The notes: a model not told the origin generated them from the letters alone. A DNA stretch of 64,000 nt from Brienomyrus brachyistius (GCF_023856365.1 NC_064549.1:10371608-10435607); one strand, 5' to 3'; numbered from the stretch's first letter, positions 22,760 to 41,722 are shown. Made by a program: numbers and translations.

Positions 22760-24117
22760 GAAAAAATCCCAAATCTGTTTTGCATGATAATTCAATAGCT
22801 CAGTAGAGTTCAATTGTTCTCTCAGTGTCTCTCCGCTCACAAGTTTATCTTTCTATTGCAATTTCTACTGCACTTATATTCTCCCACCTATTTATCACCA
22901 TCTTAATGTGCTAGACATTTACTTTTATACATAAATTGTTGCAAGCGATATGTTATTGATCCCCATGGAAACATTCCCTTTATGCTTCCCTCAACTTGCT
23001 CTCTGCAGGTGACCGCAAGCTGGCTGAGACGAGAAGACACCTGTTGTGGTGCCCACGGAGCTGAAGGTTACGTGATTCACAGACCTGCAGGCAGGCTGAG
23101 AATAGGCTTGAACCAGCAACCTTCCGATCACAGAGGCTTAGCCCACTGAGTCACACATGTATGCGGCATGCTGCATTGTCTATTTTCATCTTTATTGTGT
23201 GGTTGTGTTCAGTGCAGTATTTCAAACAACCTCTCCCCAGGATGATGAAAGACTTTCTGATTCTGATTCACTCCAAGTCCAAATTCATTTAGGCTCATTA
23301 CCGTTACTAAATTGCCCATTCTGTGCATTGTCCCGCAGTGGACTGATATTCAGAGTGAAAGACTACCTTTTCCCACATATAGCCCCCAGACAGAAGAGAG
23401 ACTGCACCTCTGCATCTGGAATACCGGGCAATTTTTATGTGGGCTGCCGGGGCTGTGGGCTAGCAAAATTTGTCATAGGATCCCCTCAGGAAAAACTCAC
23501 GTTGTGGGTATGTATGTATGGGGGGCATGTATGGGCAAAAGTTGAGGGCTGATTTTTAATCCCAGTCCAGCCCTGCCTCCAGGCCCTCCCACAACCCGGT
23601 CAACAATGTGGTTGGGAGACGAAATAAAATAACTAACTACTTTCTGTTTTCATTTTTCCTTTCTTTTGCTTTATAACGGACAAAAATGCATACTCAGAAA
23701 TGTTTGGAAACTTTTAATCAGTTACTCAAACACATGCGCTTTATTTGTATAACACAAGGATAAGGTTTAGGTCACTTTCCGTGTTATAGCATACCCGCTG
23801 TTATTCCCAGCCCTATGCAGTGAAAATAGTATATTTGTTAAATTACTAGTCAATCTCATTGGTTACAAAAAAGCTGCGTATTTATTCTTATATCTTAACT
23901 TTACAGGAAACAAGCAAAACATAAATATATAAATATGTAGATGATTCGCCATTGATCAGTAAAAACAAATTGCAGTAGAAGGGATTTTCGCAGCTAATCC
24001 GCTGTTCTTTCTCTAAACTTAGATGGCTCATTAAGACTTTTTGCTTCTCTATTAGTATAGTTAATACTGGCTGATTAATTTGTTTTGGTAAATGGTTTAG
24101 TTTTAGAGTGAGCGTTC
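22760..24117. other. Intergenic region upstream of six5 with repeat debris
   Basis: Holds a TTATTGATCCCCATGG-type retroelement tail near 22950, a GAACCAGCAACCTTCCGATC motif near 23115 found in other fish dispersed repeats, and CCCAGTCCAGCCCTG at about 23560, which resembles a terminal inverted repeat of hAT-type transposons. No coding exon was recognised. The last few hundred bases are presumably the six5 promoter. Confidence 0.4.
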
Positions 24118-24960
24118 GTGGCACGGAGTCCCCAAAGGGGGTCGGAGAGACGCAGGGGCGTGACGTGCGGAGCGGCCGGAGACGCTCGTCGGCGGGGAGA
24201 GAGGAGGAACTGGGGAGGGAAAAAAATTTACACTAAAATGGCTTCCTTTTCTCTGGAGGAAGGGGCACAAACAGAGAACAGCCCGGAGAAGTTGTCTCCG
24301 GAGTCCGGGAAGCTGAAAGAAGAGAAGGCGGAGGTTGATGATGTTTCGGAGCAACTGCTGCAAACTTTCCAGAGTTCGGCGCTCAGCTTCTCCACGGAGC
24401 AAGTGGCGTGTGTCTGCGAGGCGCTGCTGCAGGCGGGCAACGTGGACCGCCTGGGTCGGTTCCTCTCCACCATCCCTTCGTCGGCCGACCTGCTACGTGG
24501 CAACGAGACCCTGCTGAAGGCCCAGGCGCTGGTCTCCTTCCACCGGGAGGAATTCAAAGAGCTGTACGCCATACTGGAGAGCCGCGACTTCCACCCGAGC
24601 AACCATGGGTTCCTGCAGGACCTGTACTTGCGGGCGCGGTATAAAGAGGCGGAGAGGTCCCGGGGTCGCAGCCTGGGAGCCGTGGACAAATACAGGCTGC
24701 GCAAGAAGTTCCCACTGCCCAAGACGATATGGGACGGAGAGGAGACTGTGTACTGCTTCAAAGAGAAGTCCCGCAACGCCCTGAAGGAGTGCTACACCAG
24801 CAACAGGTACCCGACTCCGGATGAGAAGCGGCACTTGGCCAAGATCACCGGGCTCTCGCTCACCCAGGTCAGCAACTGGTTCAAGAACCGCCGGCAGAGA
24901 GACCGGACCCCATCCGGCACCAACAGCAAAAGGTACGACAGCGTCCGGCGCAACCTCCCC
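24100..24960. promoter_or_regulatory. CpG-rich region over six5 5' end
   Basis: The bases around the first exon of six5 are visibly richer in G, C and CpG than the AT-rich flanks, consistent with a CpG-island promoter. No specific promoter element is claimed. Confidence 0.5.
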
Positions 24961-27900
24961 CTTTTTGTTAACTTTTTATTCTGTAATATATTAATAAAAA
25001 CTATGTTTTTTTTTTTCAACGACGGGCGCCAGAGCAAAATTTTTAGGTCGCGTCCGTAATCATCCATCCGCGTTTATGTCCGCTGTAAATTATGCAGAAA
25101 TCAGTGACCATGCAATGATAAGCGTTTAGTTCCATTATTAGGTGGTTGATTATAAAGATTAAACACACCGGAAAAATAAGCAGGATCCGCTCAGTAAATG
25201 TAAAATATAAATGCTTCACGGACTGGAATCATCCTCGCCGCCTCATATGATCTGCATGAAGCTGTAGGTCGTACGTTTTCCAGTAATAATTAAGCATGAA
25301 CAACATCAGGTCCCGTCTGGATTGGGGTTTCGTTGCACTGAATGTGTCGTTTATTATAGGCCTGTGTTGTTTACAAAGAAAAACATCCGTTTGCGGAGAT
25401 GCGGATGTTTTTATGAACTTTGCCTTAATGGCCGGCGGATTGAATGAGCTGGTAGTGAAAGTGATGAGGCGAGGTGAGGTCGCCGTCCCGGGCTGAGAAG
25501 CGTGTTACTTTGTTGTGAAATGTGAGCTCGATGGCGCCCTGCTCGGCTCAGGTTTCCCGAAACCGTGTCCCAGCGGACCGGGGCGGCAGGGAGGGCAGGG
25601 GAGGCGAAAAGTGAGAAGGAGATGCCGGAGTTACTGCTGTTAATTCATGTCAGAGATAGGGGGGAGATCCTGGCTGTCATGTGTTCAGCCTGGCAGTGTT
25701 CCTGGTGTTCGGAAGGAATATGAAGTTGTATTGTCATTACCAAGTAATTATTTACATCATTTGTTTAATCTGGGAATATCGTAACGTTTCCCACTGGTTG
25801 CATGCGAATGTGTAAAATTTGAAAATATTTTCTATTAATAATTTGCACTTTACTCACTTCCGTATATAGTTTATATATGGTTGTTTACGTTTAACACTTT
25901 CCCTTTTTTCTTTTCTTTCAGTGAGTCGGATGGCAATCACAGCACAGAGGATGAGTCCAGTAGGTGTGGTCTTGACGACATTGCCGTAACATCCATGTCT
26001 CAGGAAGACCCTGGCTGCCAGACCGCATCAGTCATATCAATCTCTAGTGCCCCCTGCAGCACAGGAGGCCAGTTACTTCTCAATGGTACAGGGAGCTTCA
26101 TCACTGCCCCACATCCACTGCTCCTCAATGGAAGTTCCCTGCTCTCGGGAACTGGAGGCGGGGTCATCATTAATGGGCTGACACTGGGAGACGGCCACAC
26201 CATCACCCTGAGCTCGGTTGCTACCAACTCCTCTCTTCTTCTTAATGGGGCTCAGGTTATATCCAAACCGTCTGCCTGTGTGGATTTGGGCCTGGAGGAG
26301 CCGGCAGTTAACCCACTGCAAGCGCAGGCCAGTCTGCCTGCCATCGTACTCAACAGTGGCAACGGTTCCAGCACAACCATCTCTCTCCCATTGCCTACCG
26401 ATGCCAAGGCGGCTGAAGGCGCCGTTCCTTCTGTTCAGCCCACCGTAGACTTCCTCAACTCCCTTCCCATTCAGGAAGGCCGTAAAGCAGAAGACACTCA
26501 AGCCTTATCTCCGAATTCCTTGTCCCCCTCCTCTTCCTCCTCGTCCTCTTCCAACCTGTCCTCCCCTAGCTCTCTCCCATCCCTGGTTTTTGCCCAGAAA
26601 TGTAAACTCCCGGAAACTCAATCCATCCAAAGCACTGTGTCCCAGCCGGGCCTAATCCACTCCAGTCAGGTGGTCCCTCTCTGCACCCAGCAGCCAGAAA
26701 TCGTGGTGCTCGCCTCCACTGCCTCGCAGCTGACCTCCAGTGGTCAGGTCTGCCAGGTGGTGTCGTCCGCATCAGCCTCCTCATCCCCACAGGTGCTCTC
26801 CCTGCCTCAGGTGGTCCCATCGATCCAGGGCATCCCCGTGTCACAGCTGGTGCAGCACGCCGGCCCCCAGGTCTCCCCCTGTTCGCAGCTGGTCCCAGTA
26901 TCTCCCCTTTCCTCCCAGCTCCCCCAAGCTTCTATTCCCAGTTTCCCAGCCCAGACGTTTCACATCAGCCCCAGTCTCGTACAGCCCCAGCAGCCGGCCG
27001 GTTCCCCTGCGCTTGGCGACGGCGGCGTCACCATCCCTCTGACGGCCACTCAGCCGGGTCTGACCCTCCAGCTGGGTGACCAGGTGGCCTCCACGTCCGC
27101 ACTCCCCCAAGCACAGGCCCTCCAGATACCCGGCGCCCAAGTGATCCCCATATCCTCACCCACGCAGGTCGTCCCCATCTCCCAAGCAGGGCTGACCGCT
27201 ACATCCCAGCTCGTCTCGTTACCCCAGCTCCTCCCAGTGACCTCCATGGCCGCAGTTACCCCAGGACCCCTTTCCTTTTCACAGGTGGTCCCTACTGCCC
27301 CCTCCCTCTCGCTCTCCTCCCCAGGAGGCACCATTCAGATCCTCGCCTCCCGCACTGGCGCAGGTGCGGGCGTCACCCAGGGAACCTTTAGAGTTGGCCA
27401 GCAGCTGCAGAGCCTGTCGACCCCAGCCAGTGGCGCTGCTGGGGTCCAGCTACTGAGTTCCGGAGTATTTCAGCTTCCCAAAACTCCTCCAGGTCAGTCA
27501 CCAACAAATCACTTACCGTTGATTCGATCGTTACATCGATCTTCTACTATTAACACATCAGAGCATTTCTGCTAGTCCTGACTCATTCTGCATGTGAGTG
27601 AGCTAAATAAATGGGCAGATATTAAAATCGAAGTATGTATGCTGGTTCATGTCTCTGCATGATGCTTGCGCTTATGCAAAATCTGTGTTCCTTTCCTTCT
27701 AAACCCTGCCCCCAGCTGGGAACCTCCTCCTCGCTGGTGGTATGACTGGAACCCCCATCCTGACCGGGTTAAGCATCCAGCAGGGAAAATTGATCCTGAC
27801 GTTACCTGCTGGGGTTCAGCTCGCCAACCTGCCTGGCAAACCTGCCCCAGAGGGCCCCGCGCCCACCAACGGGGGCATCGCACTTGCGCCCGTCATCTCC

Positions 27901-28392
27901 CTTGCGCCCACCGCCCTCTCATCCACCAGCTCCTTCGAGTCTCCGGAAGGCCCGCTAGGTTTAGTTGGCTCTTCCGCGCTCTACTCCGGCCCCGGCCAGG
28001 GTTCCTCGTCTGCCTTGGCCTCGGAGATCGCCCCGCACAGCCCGGCCGGCGGCGTCACCCCCCCGCAGCCTGCACATAGCCCGAAGAGCATTCTGACACT
28101 CAGCCCCAGTATGCCTATCGCCTCTGAGCTGCCCCCGTCCACCTGGAGCCCCGTGTCCCTCTCTGCGTCCACAGGCCTGGCTCTGTTTGACGTCCGGGGG
28201 AAGGGGGACCTTCCCCAGGACTCGGCTCTGCTCGCCCTTCCTGTTGGTGAGGGCCTCCTTCTCCACACCCCATCTCCTGACCAGGAGGCGGGCGGTACGT
28301 CGCAACTGGACGACCCAGAGGACATGGACCAGGACCCCAAAATCCTAACACAGCTCCAGTCCGTACCCGTGGATGAGGACCTAGGTTTGTAA
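24238..28392 (+). CDS. six5: Homeobox protein SIX5
   Basis: Three exons: 24238-24932, 25922-27492 and 27716-28392, in phase, about 980 residues. SIX5 is a nuclear transcription factor of the SIX4/5 class. Its SIX domain binds EYA coactivators and its homeodomain binds DNA. Seen: a SIX domain (about 51-165, [17 protein letters not shown]), a homeodomain (about 166-228, [31 protein letters not shown]) and [14 protein letters not shown] across the first junction, diagnostic of SIX4/5. A long Ser/Pro/Gln-rich activation region follows, with repeated QVVP motifs as in human SIX5. The C terminus [15 protein letters not shown] matches the human end. I chose ATG 24238. The same frame extends upstream but into 5' UTR-like sequence, and the pseudogene copy shares this ATG context. 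The longer protein (human 739) is due to the Ser/Gln-rich exon 2. Confidence 0.95.
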
Positions 28393-31300
28393 TGAGCGTG
28401 TCGTAACCCGGGTCTTCTCCATTGGATCTGTACAGTTCCAAACCCGAAACACTCCCAGATTCACCATCGCCGTGTTTAAGGGATCTTCTGCGGCCACGAA
28501 GTGTCCAGATAATGGTCAGAGCGTGAGGGGTTTGTAATGGAGAATGACCATTGGCTGGAGAGCGTGTGCTGCCCCCTAGCTGCGGAGCTGTCGGCATTAG
28601 ACGAGGCCAGTGTGGCCTTGTCAGCTGTTGCCTGTTCCGGCCTCAGGAACTCAACTTCCCAGCTAAGCGCAAACATCCATAGGGGAATTCCGGCCCTCCG
28701 TCAGCATGCTTTAATGATGACATCACACAGTGCCTCTTGGCTGGTCGTCCCGCCAGCCTGATGATCTCTGCCCCGGCAAGGTCTTGTAAAGAAAAGCACT
28801 GTCAGCATTGCCATGGTAACCAAGACATTAACATGTAAAAGTATTTTACATAATCATAAAAAAACCACAGGTTATTGTGTTAATGCTGATAGTCCATGTA
28901 TAGGTTTGCAAATGTATACAAATGTGTTCTATTGGGATCTTATTTCATTATGCAAAGAAAGTTATAAAACGTATATTAAGCATATTAACTGCTAATTTAG
29001 TTGATTAAATATTCAGTGTCGTGTTACACATAATTTGCATGAATGAATTGTGTGCATTACATAATGAAATAAGATCCAACAGGATGAAAAAGAGAGATGT
29101 ATGAATGCGTTATAGGGCTGTCGGCGCAACATAGGTGGAAGTTGGTGTTTAATGTCTTGTATGCAGTGGTGTCGACCGTATAAGCACACAAGCACAAAGC
29201 AGACTGACTTATCTTACGATCTTCCTCCATGTCCAAGTGCTTTTAACTCTTATTTAAGTTCCCCAGCCTCAAAGAGCACCACACTACACACAAAGGCTAC
29301 TCTAAGCTGGTTTTCCGAATGTTAAATCGGCTATTGGACACAACATTTGCTGACATACTGACTTAGTCTTTCTGTTAACACTAATATTTAACAGTTGTGA
29401 GAGCGTCCCCACATAACTTAGTTTAGACGTCATTATCGCCGCTTCATTTGGCCCTTTGCAGCCTGACGAGAAATGCCGACTGACCCCTGCCATGTCGGTC
29501 TCTTAACCAGGAGAACATAGACAGTGTGTTGTTTTTGTAGTGTTTTACATGCCTGTCATGATTTGGTTATGAGTTTAAATTTCGGTCAAGAAGTCTTAGA
29601 CTGCATTACGGAGCTGGTTGTACCGTAAATGTTTTAACCACCGGAAATTTATGCTAGAGGCTGTGATATCTCCAGTTGGTACATTTGGGATCTTAATTCT
29701 GTAAATTTTATTGACTTTTTGGTTAAAAGGTCAGACAAACAGGAACACTTTAACTGATAAAGTATTTTTTTTGTTACACTATGCAATCAAACACTTCAGA
29801 TTTAGGTTTTTTTTAATCATCTTTATTTATATATATAAATATAGCATTACTTTCTAATTACTTTATTTGTGTAAAAAAACAAAAAAAACATTGAACCGAA
29901 GTAGCATGCAATGTTTTGTTTTGAGCGTTTTGTTTGTGGGTTGTTGCAGTTTTTTTTTTTTTGTTTTTTTTTTTTGTTAATGTTTAGTCTTATTTTTTCG
30001 TTGAGTGATTTACGTTTTGTTTCTGTAAAGATGTATTTCCAGACGTCAACATTCACACCTGATATCTGCTCCGGAAACCTGAAATAGCCAGACTTAAAAG
30101 ATCACTCCATTTTGTTTGGGGCCGCCACCCGAAATGTTTGATGCTGAGGTACAATTTTGCATTAATTTTGTGAAAATGATTATATGCTCTACGCATCTGG
30201 CAGTCTGAGTTTCTGCAGGAATTTTTTTTTTTCCCTCCTGTAATGGTACCTTTAATCACTGTAATCCAGGCTATTGTAATAATAATAATAATCACTGAGG
30301 ATCTCATGATTTAATAATTTTATAATTATTTTTACTGGTGAGCAGAAATACTCTATCGATAGTGCTTCGGAGTGGAGTTAGCACTGATTGCTGTTACAGG
30401 TGGTCTTTCTGCCAAATTTTACACCGGCAGGGCACCAGGTTTCCAGTTCATGAAGGCTCGTCTGCAGGACAGCAGAGTGATTGTGTAACGGTTCACAAGC
30501 AGCGAAGGACACTTTCATTCTGTTGAAGTTACACTTAAATCATGCTCTGGTGGCTAAAATATATGTTTTATATACTTATAAATGGCTTCAGTTGGACGTT
30601 ACCGTTTACGGTTATAGGATTTTTTTTTTTTTTTTTTCCTGGCTGTTCGGGGGAGTTTTGTGTTGAGACTGAGGGACAGTTGCACTGACCCTCCTGTACA
30701 AGAAGTTGGTGTTATTAATTCTGCTTCATCACTGCTGCTGTCATTGTTCTCTTGTGCTGATCATATTCTAGATTCTAGATATTCTATGCTAGATTTCTGC
30801 CTGCCTTAACATCTTGCAGTCTGAGAGGTACACTTGGTCTGGCATTCTCTTGTAGTTGTCCATACGTTAAATTTTTTTTTTTTTTTTATACCATTTTATG
30901 GGTCCGTAGCTTTGTGAGGAACGTCTTCTGAGTTGCTTTGAGAAAGTAACTTTCCATGAACTCTTGCACTTGACTGAACCTTTCCCTCCCAATCAGTATG
31001 AAATCTTGATTGAATGCATGGAGGTTTCCACTGTTTTTATAGTGTGTGGTTTTTTTTTTTTTTTTTGGGGGGTTTCAAACATTTCAAATGAATCACTTTT
31101 AAATTACTGGCCTGGACATAGAAAACGAGTTCTCTGCATTTCAGAGAATGTTACTTGGCCTTCAGGTTGAAGGGAATCCATCCTCATTGTCTGCCTGCAC
31201 TATGATGACGTCACCTGATGCTCTCGTACTGGGGCGTACAGGCTGTGGCGCAGTTTGAATCATGTCGTCGATTATAAATGATCTAGATTGAGTTGGGCAG

Positions 31301-33348
31301 AGAAAGTGAGCTTGCTAAAATAGAAGCCTTTTGTGTTTTTAAAGTCCTATTGATTGATCTATTTCAACCAGTACTGGGTCTCAGTTGTGATGTCGCTTGT
31401 CAGATTTTAAACATTTGGAGGGAGTCGCACAGAAGGAGGAACCTAAGAGACTTATTTTTGCTACACTGTCGACTGACATAAATCAGTTCGGAGAGCATCT
31501 GTCTGGCTCTTGGTCGCTCTTGAATCTCTGCCAGTGTTACTGTGCCTGTGTCTAACCTCTTCCACTGCATCCTCAGAATTGGCCTCCGCTTTGGAAGTAT
31601 TACAATCCCTCAGGATGATCTCTGACTAAAAGTAGGCGCTCGATAGAAACTACACCTATTCTGTTAAACTAACTTTAAGCATTTATATGCACGCATATAT
31701 AAATATATATTCTAAATAGGACTTAAAGTTGTTTAGGAATTCTTTACCAAAGGTTTGTATTCTGTGAATTGTGTATTTTTATTATTATTATTATTTTTTT
31801 ATTTTTTTTGAACTTGTATTGGTGTTCAGGTGTGTGTGTGTGTGGGGGGTGTCTGCTGTGTCATGTACAAACATTGTGTTTAAGCTGTGCACACTATTTG
31901 TAGATCAAGGGAATACATGTGTCTGTCTGTGTCCGTGTGCATTGGGGGGGGACATTCTCCCAATGATGGAAGCTGTTACAGTTAAATGTACCTGCCTGTC
32001 ATGTTCTTACACGCGATGTCATTGGTGCGCTTGTGCTCCTCCCCCGGGATCCTCTGGTGTCATTGGTGTTTCTTTGGATTACCTCTGCTCCCACTTCCAC
32101 ACCACACATCCGCAAACACAGCCGTTTGTAACCAAAGCTTTAGTAGAGGGATGTATTTAAACACAATTGGTTTCAAGGTGGAGAACACCTCATTTTTTAA
32201 TACATTTTTGTACTTAAAGGTATTATTTTTATAAACCATTTAATTGATATTGTAATAAACATTTAAAATGAATGGAATCGTCTTGTTTTTTGTCTTTACA
32301 TCAAGTGAGTCCTGTAAATGTAGCGTGTGTACTTATCCATAAGCGAGCAAGCATGTAAACCCCCTCCAGTTTGACTTGGAAATGAGGTTCAATTCTGATT
32401 TAAATGTTCAGTGCTTTGTTTACATACTGCCCTGATCACTTTTCTGCAGATGGGCAGGAGTGAAACTGAGAAGTGCTGATTTTACTGGTGCATGTCTCTG
32501 CGCCTGTCTGAGCAGATGAGGTTACTGTAACTATGCCCCGTGTGTGTATGTGTGTGTGTGTGTGCGCGCGTACACAAGCGGGAGAGTGCGTCAGCCTTTT
32601 GCGCGTCGCTGCACGTGTGTTGCTTTAACCCCTATGTTCTCATATTACCTGTGAAGTGTGAGACATGGGAGGGACCAGTAGAAGATCCGCAGCCCAGGAG
32701 AATATTTACTTTGCATCTGAACTCTCAGAAACATAGGCGTGCTTATCAAGACAGCCAGTCGCATTGGGCGCATCCGATCCAACGGAACCACGGAAACCGA
32801 CACCTGTGTGAGGTTGGTTATATTTTCGCTTTGACTCTTAATCTCATTTTGTTTTTTGTTGATGTCATTTTATTTTTTGTGATTTTCACCCAGAGATCAA
32901 TTCCTGAATTCCAGCTTATCGCTCATGCATGTTGCAATTCATTATTGCGTAAAAAATAAAAGAACGGCAGTAGCGACACTTCATGGGAAATGTTTTTGCC
33001 ATTTTTTCATCCTCTAAATCTGAGAGGTGTAGGTATTTTCTGCCAATCTGACTTTCTAACGGGCAATACTTGTGAAAAGCTCCCTCTTAACGCTGACTGC
33101 GTCTGTCCTACAAGCAGGATAATCCTGGCTTGAAGCTTTTTTTTTGTTTTGGTTTTTTCCCCCCATTTGGGTTCCTCCCCGAAGTGTGCGGATCCCAGTC
33201 ATCCAAAGGTGTTGCTTCTGATCCTCTGGCCTGCCTACCTGTGGTTCCCTCTTCGCTCTGCTCGGAAGAACCTGCATCAAACGATCGGACGCCAAACTCT
33301 TGGAGACCCATCAAAGGCCGACTCGCCCCATCCCACTGCCCCGTCGCC
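28393..33348. other. six5 3' UTR / six5-six9 intergenic region
   Basis: No coding exon was recognised in nearly 5 kb. The first part is likely 3' UTR of six5. AATAAA at 32254-32259 is one possible polyadenylation signal. Several long T runs occur (about 29949-29985, 30218-30230, 30620-30638, 30869-30888 and 31050-31066), and a GT microsatellite lies at about 32540-32566. Regulatory elements for the two SIX genes may lie here but cannot be told from sequence alone. Confidence 0.4.
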
Positions 33349-35022
33349 ATGACGTCCAGCTTCTCGGCGGAGCAGGTGGCGTGCGTTTGCGAGGTGCTCC
33401 TGCAGAGTGGCAGTATGGAGCGCCTGGCGGCCTTCCTGTCCTCACTCCCGGCCTGGTCGAGCCTGCAAGGGCAGGAGAGCGTGCTGAAGGCCCGCGCGGC
33501 TGTGGTTTTCCACCAGGGCCGCTTCACAGAGCTCTACAGCCTTCTGGAGGGCTTTCACTTCTCTCCCTGCAGTCACCCACTTCTGCAGCAGCTTTGGCTG
33601 CGTGCGCATTATCTAGAGGCTGAACGGCAGCGGGGGCGCCCCCTGGGGGCCGTGGGCAAGTATCGCGTGCGGCGCAAGTTTCCCTTGCCCAGGACCATTT
33701 GGGACGGAGAGGAGACGAGTTACTGCTTTAAGGTAGACTAACTTCTAAAGTATGGCTGAATTGTATAGCATTGGTGTGCAGTCTCATACGACGGACCAGA
33801 AGAGTACTGTTCCTTTTAATGTCCGGTGTACAGTTGTAACCTCATAGATCGATAAAACCGACAATTGATCGGTGGACAATTTTAAAATGTAGGTAAAATT
33901 GCTGTAACTTTTAATGTGTGCTGTGCAATCTTTAAGAGTGTAGATATGACGAATAAATTTGACTGTCCGATAAACAGGCAAGTCGAAAATTTAGATATGA
34001 ATCTGTAGTAATTTTAATTATTGACCAGGAAATGTAAATATTTAAACACCGAAGTATGAACGCTATTCAAAACAAAGGAATCGGTGGTATAAGTATGTGA
34101 TAATTTGATATATTGCTGATATTGCTTATGTCTATATGTGTGGGTCAGACAGACAATGCAGTGTTTCTGTCCTGCGTGTGTGCCCGCACACCGTCCCACA
34201 GGAGAAATCTCGCAGCATGCTCAGAGAGTGGTATTGCCACAAACCGTATCCATCGCCCCGTGAGAAGCGAGACCTAGCGGCTGCCACCGGCCTCACTGCG
34301 ACACAGGTCAGCAACTGGTTCAAGAACCGGCGCCAGAGGGATCGGGCCGCCCAGTGCCGGTATAGGTGAGAGCTGGGTGTTTGAATTATTTTCTCTTTCT
34401 GCATTATCATCGTCATTTTGGTTTTCTTTTTTCCCTTAAAATCGGACACCGTTGACATAGGAAAGAAATCACACTTCAAAGTTTTCTTATTTTTGTCTTT
34501 TGCCATCTTCCTACAAGGTCAGTCTGCCTCTCTTAAAAGTTGACTAATACTGCCCCCTGCTGATGAAATGTTTTCAGACACCTTTTAGATCTGTGAGGAT
34601 TAAGCTCTCACGATAATAGACTGGATGGATGTACCATTGCTTGTGCAAAGTTCTCAGTGGAAAATCTTTTTTTTTTCATTACAAATAAGAAAATGTGTAA
34701 AACTACAAGGATGTATAATCCTTGCAAAATGGACATAGGTGAAATTCACTGACTAACAAAAAGACACAATTGACTTGTACTATGGCCATATATGCCAGAA
34801 CAAAAGTTACACAAAAACATTGGCAAATAATCTCGATTTCACCAAATTAAGCAAATGTACTTTCTCAGGGAAGAAGAGGGGTCAGATAGGACCCCCGGAG
34901 CAGGATATGCAAGTTCCGATGAAGACTTCCCCCATCCAAGGAGCCCAGTCACTTTGTACAGCTGCCCGCACCCCCCTTCCCGTCAGCCCCCAGTGGGCGT
35001 CCTGGGTGGAGGGCAGTTATGA
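33349..35022 (+). CDS. six9: Homeobox protein SIX9 (SIX1/2 class)
   Basis: Three exons: 33349-33732, 34202-34365 and 34869-35022, in phase, 233 residues. The SIX domain ([20 protein letters not shown] ... [19 protein letters not shown]) and homeodomain ([35 protein letters not shown]) are of SIX1/SIX2 type, not SIX4/5. The first intron splits YCFK/EKSR, as in SIX1/2 genes, whereas six5 has no intron there. The short C-terminal tail ([20 protein letters not shown]) is acidic and Ser/Pro-rich. Lying 5 kb downstream of six5 in the same orientation, it fits fish six9, a SIX paralogue lost in mammals. Start: ATG 33349 just before the SIX domain, as in SIX1. A longer upstream frame begins in a T-rich tract and was not used. 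AATAAA at 35140-35145 is a good polyadenylation signal. Confidence 0.9.
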
Positions 35023-35139
35023 AGGTGGGAACCTCAGTAGGATACTCCTGAGGAGATTCACTCATGATGATCGGACTGTCTGCTGTTTTAGCCTGTTTTA
35101 GTTACTTTGCATATCTGTACTTAATGCCTTTTTATAGTG

Positions 35140-35145
35140 AATAAA
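35140..35145 (+). terminator. Polyadenylation signal of six9
   Basis: AATAAA about 120 bases after the six9 stop codon. Confidence 0.6.
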
Positions 35146-36350
35146 CAGCTTAATGTTTTGTACAAGTGTCATGCACTGAATATAAAGCAGACTCACAAGC
35201 AGCATTCCTGCTCATTAATCGATTAATACAGAATAACGCTGTGGGCATATGGTGCATGACCTGCCAAGCCTTGCATTTCCATAAGCTCCTTTCATACTCA
35301 TCATTATAACACAGTTCGGAGTTGCTGAAGTGTTTTCTAAGGGCTTTGCCCATACCTCAAAGACTCGGATCTCGGGGGCGCAACTACCGAATCATCGTAC
35401 GAGGGTGTTATAAAAGGAAGAGACAGTATAAGGCTCACGATCGTCCACTCATAACTACTAAATGCTTTAACCTATTTAGCAATGAGGGGTGAACGGGCCC
35501 TGCTTGTTTTAATGGTGCCTGTCAGAACGGGAAGCAGAGTGGTTGCTATGCAGTGTAACATTGTGTAATCCACTATACTGATAAGCAATCTTTCATGCAA
35601 AGTCTGACTTTAATACATTTTTAAAGACAGTTATGGCTTCCGTCATTAATAGGTCATAAAGGCCAACCATTAGTACCAAACTTCGATCATACTCCTTATG
35701 AAAAACGTCCCATAACGACAAATGTGCTTCAAAACCACATTCAGAAACAAATTATAAATTCTAGATTGAATACTTTCTCTTCTAAAAATATATGTATACA
35801 TATTTCATTTCTTTAAAGAACTGGGCAAAAGGGACTCGGTTGAATAACTTCCACGTTTTGTTCCCTTTCTTAAACCTTTCAGAATAGTAAACAGAAGCCC
35901 GATAAGAACGGAATCTGTGGTATTAGTATCTGTTCCCAGAGCAGAGAGGGAGGAACTCACACTTCCAGCGGTCACACAATTCACCTCTTCCTCATGGCAC
36001 AGAGCAGCTCCTAACTGAAAACCAGCTAGACAGAGATGAGCTGCTACTCTGAGCAGTAATATTTTAGCCAATGGGAACTGAGTGAGGGCGTGGCTTCAGC
36101 CTGTGGCCATTTCTGATTGGCTTATATGTATGTTAAACCACCTCGTCAAGTTTGTGTGCCCAGGCCATGCGCTATCCTGTGCCCAGGCTCCATGTTGTCC
36201 GAGCAGCTGCGAGCCAAGAGATGACAAAGCGCCGAGCGCATCTGGATGGCAGGGTGTATGAGCACGTGATGCCTAATTAGGACACAGCTGCTGGAACAAG
36301 ACAAGGCAAGGTCCTCTCCCCCCCCCCCACCCCCCACTGTAACGGGTCTC
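35146..36350. other. Intergenic region between six9 and qpctl
   Basis: Nothing recognisable as coding. It is mostly AT-rich, with CCAAT-like and ATTGGCT boxes around 36060-36125. The part nearest 36350 is probably the 3' UTR of qpctl. Confidence 0.4.

Positions 36351-41722
<5,372 letters not shown>

Larger units (their letters stand above)
20450..22760. repeat. Segmental duplication, copy B
   Basis: Partner of 6560-8650 in the same orientation and order. It also carries a (TA)n array (21303-21376) and other insertions not present in copy A. Near its left edge the minus strand reads ATGGACGGTGGC, which resembles the start of tbcb (MDGG) and may be a remnant of that first exon. From about 21930 to 22750 the sequence is nearly identical to 7835-8640. 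Confidence 0.85.

Noticed and set aside
26000..27334. Several long minus-strand and alternative frames over six5 exon 2
   Set aside because: Shadows of the GC-rich six5 coding sequence.
33130..33348. Upstream extension of the six9 frame
   Set aside because: Begins in a T/C-rich tract and encodes residues unlike any SIX protein. SIX1/2-class proteins start right before the SIX domain.
35805..36071. Minus-strand frame starting with a signal-peptide-like stretch (ILLLRVAAHLCLAGFQLGAA)
   Set aside because: It has no ATG (the first codon is TTG), no recognised family and no splice context.
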